The notes under the pieces: generated by a model | What the model was told of the DNA's origin: nothing | The model's database searches: none | The model's input: only the letters and a program-made list of their open reading frames with translations | Part shown: one piece after another, positions 11,301 through 24,478 of the stretch | Layout of the letters: every line of letters begins with the position of its first letter | Numbering within the stretch: the first letter of the stretch is position 1 | Assembly: GCA_030490835.1 (NCBI GenBank) | Contig: CM059977.1 | Span: 34,927,676-34,991,675, forward strand | DNA from: Annona cherimola | Lineage: Eukaryota; Streptophyta; Magnoliopsida; Magnoliales; Annonaceae | Length of the DNA: 64,000 nucleotides | Direction: 5' to 3' | Made by a program: the position numbers and the translations under genes

Positions 11301-13064
11301 TGTAACACCTCATTCCTAAAAATACTCAATAACTAGTCAATGGGTACTACAGAACTTAAAGAAAAATTTGGCAGCATCTCCCCATAATATACAAGGGGTA
11401 ATATGGAATACATGACCTGATATTCATAAACATTTCAATTTGTAACATTCAATCCTATATTTATATACTTACATCTTCATATAATAAGGACATTCATATA
11501 GAAGAAAAATCATTGAATGTTACCCTTACACATCAAGCAAACCTGATCATTATGCATATATGCATCCACAAAGATTATAATCCAATCCGAAATACCAAAT
11601 ACAATATGTTTGTCAAAGTGAATCCGTCTCAATAATCGTCTACATATACGAATATCAAAAGAGTACAAATTTTGAAAGAACTGAAATTAAAGATATTGTG
11701 CTATGGTCTCCCAGATTTGGTCTTCAACTTGTCCCATCTTAAAGTTTTCCACCTGGCCTGTGATCTAAAGGCAAAATAACAAACGATATGAGTCTAAATA
11801 GACTCAGCAAGTAGATAGTGGTTAGCACAAAGTGGAAATAAGAAAATTTTGGATGCACATATTGTGTTCATGATAAGACATATGGGTTCAAACACCCACT
11901 CCCAAGGTCATATGCATAAAACCATATATAAATAGAAGAACACGAATAATCCTCTACTCATGTCTATCAAGGGCCATGAACAACCCTCTCCTCATGTCAA
12001 TCAAGGGTCATGAACAACCCTTTACAACCAATCATTTTAAACAACACATTATACATCACAGACAAGGATAAATGTCACAAACCGCACATACAACAACAGC
12101 AAAGTTTACTTTAAATTCAACACACAAAACTATCATACAAGCATTTTACCAAACACATGATAGGCGCAAAATAAGGGAACCCTCAATTCATACTCTTGTT
12201 TGAGCCGAATTGATTAACGTCACATTTAACAATGTAGAAACTGTTAACGAATCATTTACTTCATAGAAATCGCACATTTATAGCAAATTTCCCATGAATC
12301 CTGCTTACCCTAACTGTTACGAACCCTACGCCCCGTACCATGAAATTATTAGACGCTACACACTCCCACCAGTCCCACATCACGTTTAGCATGAAATTTC
12401 ATCACTAAATCAAGAAGGGGCGACATCTACTTACCTAGATCATGATTTCTCCCAAAAACAGTGACCCTAACTTGGATCGCAGAGATTCGGAGCTTTCTCG
12501 ATTGGAGTCGATGATCTTCAAAGCAGTCGGTAGAGCTTTCTTGAAGGGATATATGGCTAGACCGAACTGAATGGTAGGAAAAGAAGAGAAGAAGCAGAGA
12601 ACGTGAAGAGAAGAAGAGAGAAAGATAGCCGGGGGCGGGATGAAAATGAACCCTAGCGCGAGTGCTCCCCTTATTACTAAACCCCCATCGGGTCGGGTCG
12701 GGTCTAATCGCAATTAGTAATTTACTCTCCCACTTCTACGACTTAATAATTAAAATTTTCTCCGAGGGCGCTACCCCCTTCACCCCCACAACCTAACCGG
12801 GCAGGTCGAACCCTATACCTACTCTACGAGGGGAACAATAGTCATAGTGCTCAACAATGGAACGCTAATCATACATCTTTAAATTTATACTTAATGTGCT
12901 AAGATCATAATACATGCACATATGCACTATACGTCCCCTAGATGTCGTGTCTATATATGTTATGTATCCATTAACATCATAAATTCCTACTAGCATGTTC
13001 ATAAGTTACCTCATAAATAGAGAAGGGTTACAATGAAAATAAAATAAAATACCTGGTCCTCACA
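11301..13064 (-). mobile_element. Solo LTR (Ty3/gypsy, probably chromovirus type)
   Basis: A 1,764-bp segment beginning TGTAACACC and ending GGTCCTCACA on the plus strand, flanked by a perfect 5-bp TSD GAACT (11296-11300, 13065-13069). Read on the minus strand it starts TGTGAGGACC and ends GGTGTTACA, wording I associate with chromovirus LTRs, so transcription would run leftward. A CT-rich leader (12570-12630) and a GT-AG style donor CTAGGTAAGTAG (minus strand, near 12435) lie downstream of the presumed start. A 36-bp unit with TCATGTCAATCAAGGGTCATG repeats around 11955-12020. The 92-codon open frame inside it is not a gene. Confidence 0.85.
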
Positions 13065-13069
13065 GAACT

Positions 13070-13898
13070 AATTTAGAATCTATTTGCCATTTGGTTAAAA
13101 AAATGGGCAACATTTTGAAAATGTGAAGTGTGATACTATGGGTGTAATAAGTAGTGTAAAAATATAATGCTAAAATACATAGGATAGTTATGTATAAAAA
13201 TGTGAAAAATCAACAAAATATATACATTATAATGGACAAAGTAGGGTAATTATATAATTAAGATGTCAAAATTATATTAAAATGTGTAAAAAGAAATAGA
13301 AAATTTGTTTGTACCCAGATCCATTGGATTCATGTGCAATGAGCTTTAGTGCATATAGGTGTTTAACCTTTTTCTTATTTTTTTTTCACATTTATGCGAG
13401 CTCAAGAATGGTGTTTTCATATATATTATTTTTATATTGTTAAATATTTATACATATTTATTTTAAACTTTTTAAAAATTAGCCATTTCTCATGTGTAGA
13501 AATGGTGTCAGCACATGAAAAATGACTTATTTTTAAATTCAAAATAAAAAATCAAATTATAAAGTTTCAAATTTGGTCCGAGGCTCGACCAAACTAGATT
13601 AGAGACTAATATCATATTATAAGAAATTATTTCCTACAGATGACGCCAAATGATAAGGCCAGACTTGGTATAAGGCTCAAGTAAACTAAGTCCATAACTT
13701 AAATCATTTAGTGAAGGAATTAAGGAAAGATTGTGTAAGTAGACTCAGATTTTTACATAAAAAGTGACCTATAAATACAAGGTCATCCAAAAATTGTCGG
13801 GCTAAGTTTGGCTAAAGTTCTACTATCAGCTTTTTTGGTTATATGGGATGAGATATAAGGTCAAGTGATTTTTTCTTCTTTTATAGAACTCCCTTGTA
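13070..13898. other. Intergenic, nothing firmly recognised
   Basis: AT-rich sequence, then a decayed repeat with CCTACAGATGACGCCAAATG near 13634. Confidence 0.4.
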
Positions 13899-13903
13899 CT
13901 CTC

Positions 13904-15356
13904 TGACGAGCTGCATATTTGTCAAATTAAATTGCTTATTTAATGTAAGTATATGTGTCGTACAAGTAATAAATGTAAGTTGAGTATTGTTGTCACGAGG
14001 AATAGGTTAAACTAATTAGTATCTCAAAATTCAATTGTCTTTGCCATTGTTGAAATTTAGAGATTGTTTTAACATAATTTAAAATTAAACAAGAAATTAA
14101 ATGAGTGCAAGCTACAGGTGATGTAGGTACAATTTGGAATTCTTAAAATTAATTAAGGCGGATGGGAAATTAGGAATTCTTAACTCTAAACTATATCAAT
14201 TTAGTTCCATTTCAATTAGTTGTGCAGAGATTTACTAATCTAAGTTTGTATGTATTTATAAATGCCTTTCAATGTGTATAAACCTAATCTCACTACACCT
14301 TATTGTTATATTCCCATGAAAATAAGTATAGTGAGATTGATTAGCTCATAACTGACTCAAAATTACATAGAGTTAATAGGTATATTTCTATCTATATTAA
14401 CCTTCAACCATACAAGAGTTAAAACTTATGTCATATATATGAATCTAATCTAAGTCCATCTTTTCCAATCATGAATCTAGATATTACGTCATTTTACAAG
14501 GTAGCTACTCTTGCAAAAGGCATTAAATACCACATATACAGGTAATTCACACAACATAAGTCCATAGCAACTAGATATTCATATTCATACTAAAGAAGAA
14601 TTAAACTAACATAGTTTAAAAGTCAAATCCTCTTAATCTCCCATCACTTGGAGTTTTTGATCAAGGACATAAACTCAAATCCTATGACATTTATGTTTAA
14701 ATACAACAAAGAAAGAATAAGAAAATATGTAGAGAAAAAGAAAGAAGATATGAAACTTGCTAATTTCCACCAAACAGTTGAAATCTCCACTTCAAAAAGT
14801 CCTTAGCTTGAGAATCCCTTCTTTTCTCCTCCTTGGCTGCCTCTCCCGAGCTCTAGCACACCCCTCTTGAAACTCTAAATGAGGTATTTATAACCCCCTG
14901 TAATTGAAGCTCTTACATGTGGGAAATTCCACACGCACATCCTCGTTGCCACGACCACGACCACTTTGGACAATGGCTGTGTATTTTCCTTCAAGCCGGT
15001 GGACTTCGTGGTTACGACCACCACCTTGCTAGTGCCAGTTTTGTACTTGATAGCTCCAAGTAATTTTTCTCTCATTCCATCCTTTTGTTCTCTCAATTTG
15101 TACATCAGTCACCAACATTGCTACAACAAAAACAACACAAAAAAAGTAAATGCAATCCGATATAATCTAATAAATCAAAATGAACTAAAATGCAATGATC
15201 TACATTAGAAATGCATGAAAATTGCACATGATGTAAGAAATACACAAATGATGAAAACTAATGCAAAACTTAAGCAAATTTGCATATTTCTCCTGAACTA
15301 GCATCTAAACTAAGAGCAAAATGAGTGTTAATAACTCTATTTTTAGAGAGTTATCA
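13904..15356 (-). repeat. 3' LTR of element A
   Basis: On the minus strand it starts TGATAACTCT and ends GCAGCTCGTCA. Positions 14751-15356 match the 5' LTR at 45131-45749 (for example GTGGAAATTAGCAAGTT, CCTTCAAGCCGGTGGACTTC on the plus strand). The outer 850 bp have no partner in the 5' LTR, but their end resembles the solo LTR at 46274-47907 (TTTATTACTTG, then GTATACTT-like wording, then ATATGCAGCT). A TATA box TTATAAATA lies at 14884-14892 on the minus strand. Confidence 0.85.
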
Positions 15357-15372
15357 CTCCCCTAAACTTAAA
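15357..15372 (-). other. Polypurine tract of element A
   Basis: On the minus strand TTTAAGTTTAGGGGAG abuts the TGATAA start of the 3' LTR, the expected place for plus-strand priming. Confidence 0.7.
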
Positions 15373-16639
15373 CGTTGCTACTACTCGAGCAACACTAAAA
15401 ATACCACTATTGTAATGCAACTAAACATAAGAAATCAAACCTGTCATAACCCTTAGCAATCCAACCTTATCTCTCTACTATGCAATGTTCAAGATAACCA
15501 TAAGTGAAGTAATTTATACAAAACTTGCTAATATCATGCCAAGGTATGTATTTTCACTTCAACCTACGAGTTACATGTAAACGCAGTTCCACAACAGTCA
15601 AAATCTGTAGATCAATTCATGCTAGCAGTTCTCTTGATTAAAAGAACTTCATAAGACAAGTGTGAAAGCATAGATGAATAGGCTCAAATGAATCACTATC
15701 TCAAGAAAGCATAGCATAAATTCATCTACTCCATTCGGCTTAACAATTAAAAAAAATCGCATATGTAGTCCTTCAACTTATTGCTTGAACTTTTCTCACC
15801 ATATTTCAAAGTATCTGAAGAGTTTTTTTAGAACTCCACTCACCATATTTTAGAATTTCTAGGGAGAATTTTCTCAAAAAATACTATTACCGTGACTTTT
15901 CCTTGTCTTTTTATACGAACCTTGACATTTGTAGATAACAAGTTCAGATTACTTAGCTCAAGTTAGCTAGCCCATTCATTATTTATGCAAAAATTCTATT
16001 AGGGGTAATATACAATAACCGATATACTATATACGCATTAGCTCAATCGTAGGTCTTAAGTAGCAGATGAATTAAGACTATGAATTATTGAGATAATGAA
16101 TTCAAGAGTGGATAACCAAAAACACATATAATGCGCTCAATGGGGAACAAATATGTGCAATAAACACCACATTCAAGCATAGATAGGCACAAACATGCAT
16201 AATGCACAAAAAATTGTCTTAATCACTTCAATTTGAACATGTTAGCATAAGTAAAAGCTACAAATTCAACTACTTGGCTAACTCAAGCATTCACATGTTA
16301 TTTGTAAATTCAAAAATTTTCATCACATTAAAGCTCATTCAATACATGTCTATGGTAAGAAATTTTCAAATTTTCATGAATCAATTTAAAGTTTTCTTAA
16401 ACATTGCAAGCATTCATTAAAATAAATTGCAACTAATTGATTATCACAGGCAGGATTTTACATGTTATATGACCAAAAAACATGTCTAATATGGCTATTA
16501 TGAAATCAAAATGGAACAACACATCTCCCTAAACTTAAGGAACGCATTGTCCTCAATGCATAAAAATTAAAATGATTGCAAATGCAAATGTTATATAAAT
16601 GAAAATATAACCAAAACCAAAGGAAAAGAAAAGAAAAGA
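15373..16639 (-). other. 3' untranslated part of element A
   Basis: Internal sequence between ORF2 and the PPT. No coding signal is seen on either strand. Confidence 0.6.
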
Positions 16640-17367
16640 AAAGGACTACCCTAATGATCAGGATGGTCGGACTGCTCAGCCCCAACACTCTGTTCCTTAT
16701 CTTTCGCCAGTGGAGAGTAGATAATTCAGGAAACAGAAGTCATCCTAAAGCATCCATTTGAAAATGTTGGCAAATGCTTGAAAGTTAGCTTGAGTAGCCA
16801 TAGCGACGCCCTGTACATACCATGTATGTTTTTCTAACTTTGCTCTCAAATCACTAAGCTGCTTAGGAACTGAACTGGTTTCATGAACTCTTCAAGATGA
16901 ATGCTGCAATGGGTCAGGATTTGGAGGTTGTGCACCTCATATATGTGGTTCTTTAGCAAGGCTATCTATAAATTGTTCATCTATAACAGAAAGGCAAAAT
17001 AAAAGCTCCTCAGTGTCTGAAAATTAAACTCCAAATCGGTGACGTAATCCGGTAATGAGAGATGGATACCATAGACTATCGCATGTGGCCCTCTCAGTGC
17101 TCACAATATATCATAAATAAAACAACCAATATCCAACAGCTTACGAGTGAGAATGACATACAACAAAATAGCCCGATTGAGCGTAACATCATTGACATGA
17201 GACTAATGAAGCAATCTAGTCGAGATAAAATAAAATCACACCTTGGAAAAATTCCTTAAACTTGTTCGTTTAAAAGAATGAAGTTGATCATTAGCAGTTC
17301 TCCAAACAAGCAGTTTGAAACACAAACTTGAGTCAATTCAGACATGTTTCGCTCCATGCTTTGTGTA
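16640..17367 (-). pseudogene. Element A ORF2, C-terminal part (plant transposon protein domain)
   Basis: Continues the minus-strand frame of 31004-31388 after element B is taken out. It reads SMERNMSELTQV, then HVNDVTLNRAILLYVILTRK and LLDIGCFIYDIL, matching the conserved stretch of the putative plant transposon protein domain (a T-hydrophobic-RA-hydrophobic-Y block followed by G-x-L-I). In-frame stops occur after NEQV and RLLH. The downstream part is diverged. The role of this ORF in Athila-like elements is not settled; it sits where an env-like ORF is often placed. Confidence 0.6.
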
Positions 17368-19012
17368 TGTTCGCAATCTCACCGCAAGTGCACGGGTCGT
17401 AGATTGTAGTAAATAAAATATTGATCCACAGGAAATTTAGGACTAAAAATTATTCTTTTAAACACTTTCTTGTCGGATTAAATGGATCAGAAAAGTTGAA
17501 AAAGGATGTAGTAAATTAAATGGAAAAGACATAGGAAATTGGAAAGAGAAAATAAAATAGAAATTAGAATGATTTGAGAAAACGAGAGTGTGAGTATCTA
17601 GGGTCTAGAATTTTACATGCGTCTTTTGTAACGGGTAGTGGTATAATTATTTAATTTGGATATTGTTTGTTAAAGGAGAACAATCCCTAATTTATCCTTG
17701 CACCTTCTCTCGAAAACTACAAGGCTTACTCTAATCTTCTTAGCCACCTATTCTCATGGGATTAAGTTAATTAGAATTCATTAAGTTCTGTGGTTTATTC
17801 ATGGAATTCCTCAAGGTCATCATGCCTATTATCATGATCTTAGATTTCTAAGTTTAATATTTTGATTATCGTATATTAGGTTTTCACCTCTCGGTTCCAT
17901 CACCTAATATATAGAGTTACTCTAAAGTACCGGCTAATGTACAAAGCAAGTATTAAAATCACAATATATTAAATTAACAACAATATCCATCAGAAAAAAA
18001 TTAACATCCACACCATGCTACATTGTACGCATGCTACATCCTAAACCCTAGATTAAGGGTTTAGCCCAGCATGTTCAAGTCCAACAAAGAATTAACATAA
18101 CATCTCATCTTAAACAAGACAATAAAAGCAAAGAAAAGAAAAGCTTATTGGTTTGGAGCTCCGATGAGGTGTCGGTCGCCCTACGCAACTCGCCGGTTCT
18201 CCTCTCGCCTGTGCTCTCCACCTCTCTCTATCTCTCTTTCTCTCTCTGAAAAAAAGGCCTCCAATCCCTTCTCCTTCGAAAAATTCTCCCCTTTGGTCCA
18301 GAACCCTAAAAGGGTTTTCAAACATCCCTTAAAATGAGACAACCACTAGCAATCGTACGCAGGTCTGCGTATTGGCGCCTAGGCGCCAACTTGCTGGAAA
18401 CTTTCTTATTGATACGGCGCCGGGGCATCAACTTGCTGGAAGTTGCTGATTAAGGGTGTTTGTAACTTGCTTGAAGGTGGGGAAGTGGCGTCGGGGCTCC
18501 TAGGCACCAACTCTTTGGATGATTTGCAGCTTGAAAATCCTCCTGGAAGTCCTGTATGAGCACGCCATGGTGCCTAGGCGCCGCCAACTCCCTGGAAGTA
18601 ACTCTACCTTGTGATCTCCAAAACCCTTCCGAACTTTTCAGCAGGTTAGTTAAGTGGCGCCTAGGCGCCATTTTCTGGAAGCAGACTGAAGTGTGGTGTT
18701 GGAGATTCTAGCACGGGCCTTTAGGGTGGCACCTGAGCGCCACTAATCAGCGCCTAGGCGCCGACACCCTTGCTTACTTTGGTTTCTCTTTTCTTCCATC
18801 CATCGAGTTCTTAAGTGTTCCCCGTTTCTTCTTGTCCGAATTCCCTTAGACAAAAGAATGAAATAGAGTGAATGAAATTTCAAGCCAAAAGATTATAAAA
18901 GTTATTAAATATCTTAAAATTTATGTTCAACACCCAATTGATGCAAAAATCACATCTTAAACCAAATTTCATATTGAACTCAAATAATTCCCCATAAAAT
19001 TGGTATAAAATA
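17368..19012 (-). repeat. 3' LTR of element B
   Basis: Pairs with 29367-31003 over nearly its whole length. On the minus strand it begins TATTTTATACCAATTTTATG and ends TTGCGAACA. It lacks the first 33 bp present in the 5' LTR. The U3 carries GGCGCCTAGGCGCC-type palindromes at 18374, 18569, 18656 and about 18749. The TATA box seen in the 5' LTR is mutated here. Confidence 0.92.
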
Positions 19013-19026
19013 CCCCCACACTTAAA
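19013..19026 (-). other. Polypurine tract of element B
   Basis: On the minus strand AGTTTAAGTGTGGGGG abuts the 3' LTR, with GAGGACAAGC upstream, the arrangement usual in Athila/Tat elements. Confidence 0.75.
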
Positions 19027-20579
19027 CTTTTGCTTGTCCTCAAGCAAATATAAAGGAATTCAAGAACACACTGTAAAATTTCAAAACTTTGAGCAAAACG
19101 CGAAAAGAAATGTTTAGTCACCCATTTAGTGAGAGTATTAAACTAAAAATTTTGAAACATGATACTCTTTGAAAATCTCAGTGAACAATCTCTTCTCACA
19201 TGACTAATACTGTATACCCTTTCGCCCATTTTGCTTTCAATCATTAAGAGTTCAATAACTCCCGCAATAAACTCCTAACTATCAAGCATCTTCCCCTTTT
19301 ATCTGGTTATTCAATGCACACATTCAATAATTTAAGTAATGATAGTAATGCAAAAAATATCAGTCAAATGACCTCATATACATCTCATCAAAATTTTAAA
19401 TCTTCTCTGCCAATTCAATTAACCAATTCATAGGATCATAAGGACTTAATAGGACAATGGTCAAGTTTGGCACAAGAGATAAAATTTTGAATATTTTCAG
19501 AATTTAAACCATCTCCACATGGCTTGAGCCTCATTTTACAACAGGACATAACTCTACCCCCACACTTAGTGCTTTTATTCTTTTTCGAGCTTGTTCTTAC
19601 CCTTGGTTTAGCCCTTTTTTTTAAAATCAAGTCCGGCAATAACTCCCCTCACCGTATTTCAGGGTATCTAGGAAGTCATTTTCATTAATTGCACAAGCTG
19701 TGAGGTTAAACCTTGTTCCCATTTTACTTTTCAGCTCAAAACTCAATGTCAAAGTTGGTTCAACTAGGTGGGAATTGCGGTTTAGAAAAAAAATTTAAGT
19801 CCAGGTTTAATGGGGGTAAACAATTATTATACTTTCAAAGAGAGGCTAATCACAAAGAAAATGTCTTAATCATTTCCATAATGAATTTGTTAGATTGAGT
19901 TTTTGGTCTCAAACACTTTTTTTATGTATATGGGAAAAACTACCTTTTTGGATGAAAATTGTGTGTATTACAAATAACCTTTGATAAATTAGAGAGGATT
20001 ACTTCGATTTTGAAAGAAAACAGAATTAGTTCCTAGGTATATCAGTTTCATCAAATGATTCAGGACAAAAATCCAAGTATTTTCAAAGAGTACGTGTTTA
20101 AAACAAATTTAACCTTTCACCATGGTTCAACTCTTTTTTTCATTCAAAGATTTTGAAATTCCAAATATGGTTTGCTTATAAGACATACAAGAGTTCAAAG
20201 TGGGGTCTCGATCAGTCCAATGGCAAGATTTACCCAAAATTTTCAAAAATTATGACAAAACATATCATCATCATGGTAATGAAAGAATTCAAAGAAAATT
20301 AAAGCAATGCATTCACCCCCAAACTTGAAATCGACATTGTCCTTAATGTAAATCATGTCATCGAAATAAAGAGAGATTGTAAAAGATTTGAGATGTTAAC
20401 TTCTCTGTTTTGACGAGTTGAACCGAATTTCCGTCCCATGGTGCTTCCTTCCAAGTAGGCTCTGAAAGAGGAAAAAGGAAAAGTTCGAGTTGCCTCCCGA
20501 GAAGCGCTTGGTTTAAAGTCGTCAGCCCGACTACAGATTTTCAGTTGGGTGACGTTTTTTCACAGAAGGAGTAGATGAC
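19027..20579 (-). other. Spacer of element B between pol and 3' LTR
   Basis: About 1.55 kb with no open frame of note; no ORF2 is recognisable. GGGAGGCAAC (minus strand, 20489-20498) follows the end of pol, as in A and C. Confidence 0.6.
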
Positions 20580-21673
20580 TCCTATTGGAATGTGATTCCC
20601 TGAGAAGTAGGGTTTGAGGCGTTGCCATTGACTTTGAATGCTCCCGTCTTTTCACTCCAGATTTCAACAGCTCCATGAGGAAACACTTGTAATACTTTGA
20701 ATGGTCCCGACTACCTCGACTTCAATTTTCCTAGAAATAATTTAAAACATGAATTAAAAAGCAACACCAGGTCATTAGCTTTGATTACCTTCTGCCGGAT
20801 GTGTTTGTCATGCCAAAATTTTATCTTTTCCTTGTACATCTTTGAATTTTGATAGGCATCGAGTCAAATCTCCTCGAGTTCATCAAGCTGTAGTAGGCGC
20901 CTTTCTCCTGCAGATTTCAGATCAAAATTCAAAAATTTGATTGCGCAGTATACTTTGTGCTCCAGCTCTACAGGCAAGTGACATGATTTTCCATATACTA
21001 GTCGGAAAGGTGTTGTCTCGATCGGAGTTTTGAATGCAGTGCGGTATGCCCAAAGAGCATCATCGAGTTGCCTTGACCAATCTTGCCGTGATTGGGATAC
21101 CGTCTTCTCAAGAATGTGTTTAATCTCGCGGTTCGAGATTTCAACCTGATCACTTGTTTGTGGGTGGTATGAGGTGGCGATCTTATGTGTGACCCCATAT
21201 TTCTTAAGCAGTTGCTCCAATTCCTTGTTACGAAAATGGCTTCCTCCGTCACTTATGATTGCTCGTGGTACACCAAATCTGGTAAAAATATTGCGTTTTA
21301 AGAATTTGGTGACCACCCGTGAGTCATTTGTTGGAGAAGCAATCGCCTCCACCCATCTAGTTACGTAATCAACCGCAAGAAGTATGTACTGGTTGTTGAA
21401 TGATGATGGAAAAGGTCCCATGAAATCCATGCCCCAGACATCGAACGGCTCGACTTCAAGAATGTTTGTGAGTGACATCTCGTTTCGCCTTGAGATGGTT
21501 CCTTTTCTTTGGCACCTGTCACAAGTTAGTGTAAAAGATCGAGCATTTTTGAACAAAGTGGGCCAGAAGAAACTTGACTGTAGGACTTTTGCTGTAGTTT
21601 TGGTGGGACCCATGTGTCCTCCATAAGGTGAAGAATGACAGTGATAAAGAATGCTTTGGATTTCCTCGTTTGG
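20580..21673 (-). pseudogene. Element B integrase
   Basis: Catalyses insertion of the retrotransposon cDNA. An H-H-C-C zinc site is visible ([11 protein letters not shown], then CDRCQRKG). The core follows with [10 protein letters not shown] (first Asp), IISDGGSHF (second Asp) and a downstream Glu in the NREIKHILE region, the D-D-E triad. A C-terminal beta-barrel-like segment, SGPFKVLQVFPHGAVEIWSE, continues past 20860 but is broken by a stop and a frameshift near 20600. One stop at about 21675 separates it from RNase H in the same frame. Confidence 0.9.
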
Positions 21674-22300
21674 TACTCATCGGCGAATTAGACCGTCACC
21701 GCATCTCTTGTAAAGGTATGGGTCCTCCCAGATGTAGTATCTCACGTCCACCATGAATCTCTTTTTTTGTTGATAGCTGAAATTCGATGGAATTTCTTGA
21801 CAGACTAAATAATTAACAATGTCTCCATACCAAGGCATTGGTGTTTCCTTGAGTGCAAACAGTCGCTCGTCGGGGAAATCCTCGTTAATTTGCTCATCTT
21901 TGGATAAATTAATCTCCTCATTTGCTGGTAGTCTAGACAGATGATCAGCTACCACATTCTCTGTGCCTTTCTTGTCTCGGATTTCAAGGTCAAATTCTTG
22001 TAACAGCAGGATCCAATGAATCAACCTCGGTTTGGCATCTTTCTTGGCAATTAGATAGCGAATGGTTGCATGGTCTGTGTAAATAATCACCTTTAATCCT
22101 ACAAGATAAGAACAAAATTTATCAATAGCGAATACAACGACAAGCAATTCTTTTTCAGTGGTTGCATAGTTGACTTGAGCATCATCCAGGGTTCTGCTTG
22201 CATAGTAGATCACTGTTGTCTTGTTATCCTTTCGTTGACCCAAAACTTCCCTAATCGCATGGTCGCTTGCATCACACATGATCTCAAATGGTAAGCTTCA
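21674..22300 (-). pseudogene. Element B RNase H
   Basis: Degrades the RNA strand during reverse transcription. MCDASDHAI gives the first Asp, [12 protein letters not shown] the Glu, [12 protein letters not shown] the second Asp, and [10 protein letters not shown] the last Asp. The frame is open over 200 codons (21677-22279). It is joined to the RT through a frame with a stop (PPD then SLPFEIM). Confidence 0.9.
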
Positions 22301-23165
22301 GTCAGGTGGCTGTATAATTGGGGCAGTGGTCAAAGCTTCTTTTAACCTGCAAAATGACTTTAGACAGTCGTTAGAAAAATCAAATTTTACATCTTGGTTT
22401 AGCAGGTTAGTCAGTGGCTTAGCAATCTTAGAAAAATTTTTGATGAAACGTCGATAGAAGCCGGCATGTCCCAGACAACTCCGAATTCCTTTGACCGAAT
22501 TAGGTGGTGGTAATTTTCAATGACCTCTATTTTCGCCCGGTCAACCTCAATACCTTGGCTTGAAATTAAATGCCCTAATACAATTCCTTCATGTACCATG
22601 AAATGACACTTTTCTCAGTTCAAAACCAAGTTAGTTTCTTTGCACCTCTGTAAAACCTTAGATAGGTTAGATAAACATGATTCAAATGTAGTGCCATAAA
22701 CAGAAAAATCATCCATAAATACTTCCATTATGTGTTCACTGTAATCAGAAAATATGGCCATCATGCATCGTTGAAAAGTGGCAGGTGCGTTGCAAAGACC
22801 AAAAGGCATGCATCTATATGCAAAAGTGTCATACGAACAGGTGAAAGTGGTTTTCTCTTGATCCTTTGGGTGAATAGGAATTTAGAATTAGCCAGAGTAA
22901 CCATCCAAATAGCAAAAGTAAGAGTGATTAGCAAGTCATTCAAGGATTTGATCAATGAAAGGCAAAGAAAAATGATCCTTTCAGGTGGCAATATTTAATT
23001 TTCGATAATCGATGCACATTCGCCAACCTGTGACTGTCCTCGTGGGTATAAGTTCATTTTTATCATTTTTCATGGCAGTCATACCGCCTTTCTTGGGTAC
23101 CACATGTACTAGGCTTACCCAACTACTATCAGAAATAGGGTAGATGATTTCGGCATCAAGAAGTT
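22300..23165 (-). pseudogene. Element B reverse transcriptase
   Basis: Fragments in two frames give RMCIDYRKLN, MPFGLCNAPATFQRCM, VFMDDFSVYG (the YMDD-type box, here FMDD), VLGHLISSQGIEVD and HAGFYRRFIKNFSKIAKPL, in the right order for Ty3-type RT. At least two stops (after NLVLN and in the upstream thumb-palm link) and frameshifts inactivate it. Confidence 0.88.
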
Positions 23166-24478
23166 TTAAATTTTTTTTACCACTTCTTTTATGTTTGGAT
23201 TCAAACGTCTTTGAGGTTCAATGCTTGTCTTACAATCTTCCTCCTTTAAAATTCTGTACATGCATAGAGAATGACTAATACCAAGTAGGTCATTAATGCA
23301 GTATCTAATTGTCTTCCTATGCTTTCTTAGTTCAGATAATAGTTCATCAGATTGGGATTCGAAAAGATTTGCATTGATTATGACTGGATAAGTATCATTT
23401 GGACCAAGAAATGCATACCTGAGATTTTTAGGAAGAGGTTTGAGTTCTACCTTTGGTGCTTCTTCCTTTGTTTTCGTCGAGGGGAAAGAATTGAGGTCTA
23501 TGTCCAGCTTCCCAGGAGATGAGTCGGTAGAAGGTGAGATAAAAGGGCTTCCATCCAAGAGAGCTGCACAAACAGACAGTTCAGGGTTATCATTTTCAAC
23601 AGTTGCACTCTGAATGATACATACCTCAATCGGGTCATCTTTTTCTTCGATCGGCAATGGGTTGATTACGTCGACCTGCAGGCAAGAGTTATCGATTGAT
23701 AGGTGCTTTGTTGCCTCAGAAAGATTAAATTCAATCTTTTCATCTCCAACAGTCAGTGAGAGTCGACCATTCTTGACGTCTATAATGGTTCCAGCAGTGG
23801 CTAAGAAAGGTCGTCCGAGAATGATTGGGATTTGGCAATCCTCCTCCATGTCGAGGACTACAAAGTTGACTGGGATGAACAATTTGCCGACTTTCAAGGG
23901 AACATCTTCAAGCATGCCAACTGGAAATTTGATTGATCGGTCGGCCAATTGGAGAGACATAGACGTTGATTTTAGATCACCCATATTCAGCTTTTTACAG
24001 ATGGAGAGTGGGATCAGACTTACACTAGCTCCGAGATCACATAGCGCTCTGCTGATTTGGATATTCCCAAGAGCACATGGAATGGAAAAGCTTCCAGGGT
24101 CCTTTAGCTTCTCAGGTAACTTGTTCTGCAAAATAGCGCTGCACTCCTCAGTGAGTGCAATGATTTCGTACTCCTCGAGTTTTCTTTTGTTGGAAAGCAT
24201 GTCCTTGAGAAATTTTGCATAAGCTGGCATTTGGGAAAGCATGTCAATGAAAGGCACGTTGATTGACAGGTTCTTGAGAGTAGAAATAAATTTCTCGAAC
24301 TGCTTTTGGAGCTTAGCCTGTCGTTGCCTTTGTGGTAAGGGGAGAGTAGGCTTGTAAGGAGGTGGTGGTACATATGACTTGTCCACCACTGGTTCTGGTT
24401 GTGGCTCCTCTTCTTGCTTCTTTTCTTGCTTGGCATCCTTTTCTGTGACCATTTGAGGTGGGTCGAGCTGCTTTCCAC
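23166..24478 (-). pseudogene. Element B aspartic protease and gag-pol linker
   Basis: A 428-codon open frame. A charged, proline-rich start (EEEPQPEP, PPPPYKP) is followed by PFIDMLSQMPAYAKFLKDML and then a retroviral-type aspartic protease with ALCDLGASVSLIPLSI (the active site is DLGAS rather than DTGAS, usual for this clade) and IILGRPFLATAG near its end. The 3' part leads into the RT. Athila and Tat elements typically carry this arrangement in one gag-pol ORF. Confidence 0.9.

Noticed and set aside
12435..12713. 92-codon minus-strand open frame
   Set aside because: Lies in the leader of a solo LTR, with no family likeness.
14746..14750. Left end of element A at 14751, where the LTR match ends
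   Set aside because: No TSD (AGATA against CTCTC). Extending to 13904 gives CTCTC on both sides and an LTR end like that of solo LTR D.
17062..17259. 65-codon plus-strand open frame
   Set aside because: Antisense to the ORF2 relic of element A.
23614..24222. 202-codon plus-strand open frame
   Set aside because: Antisense shadow of the protease ORF of element B.
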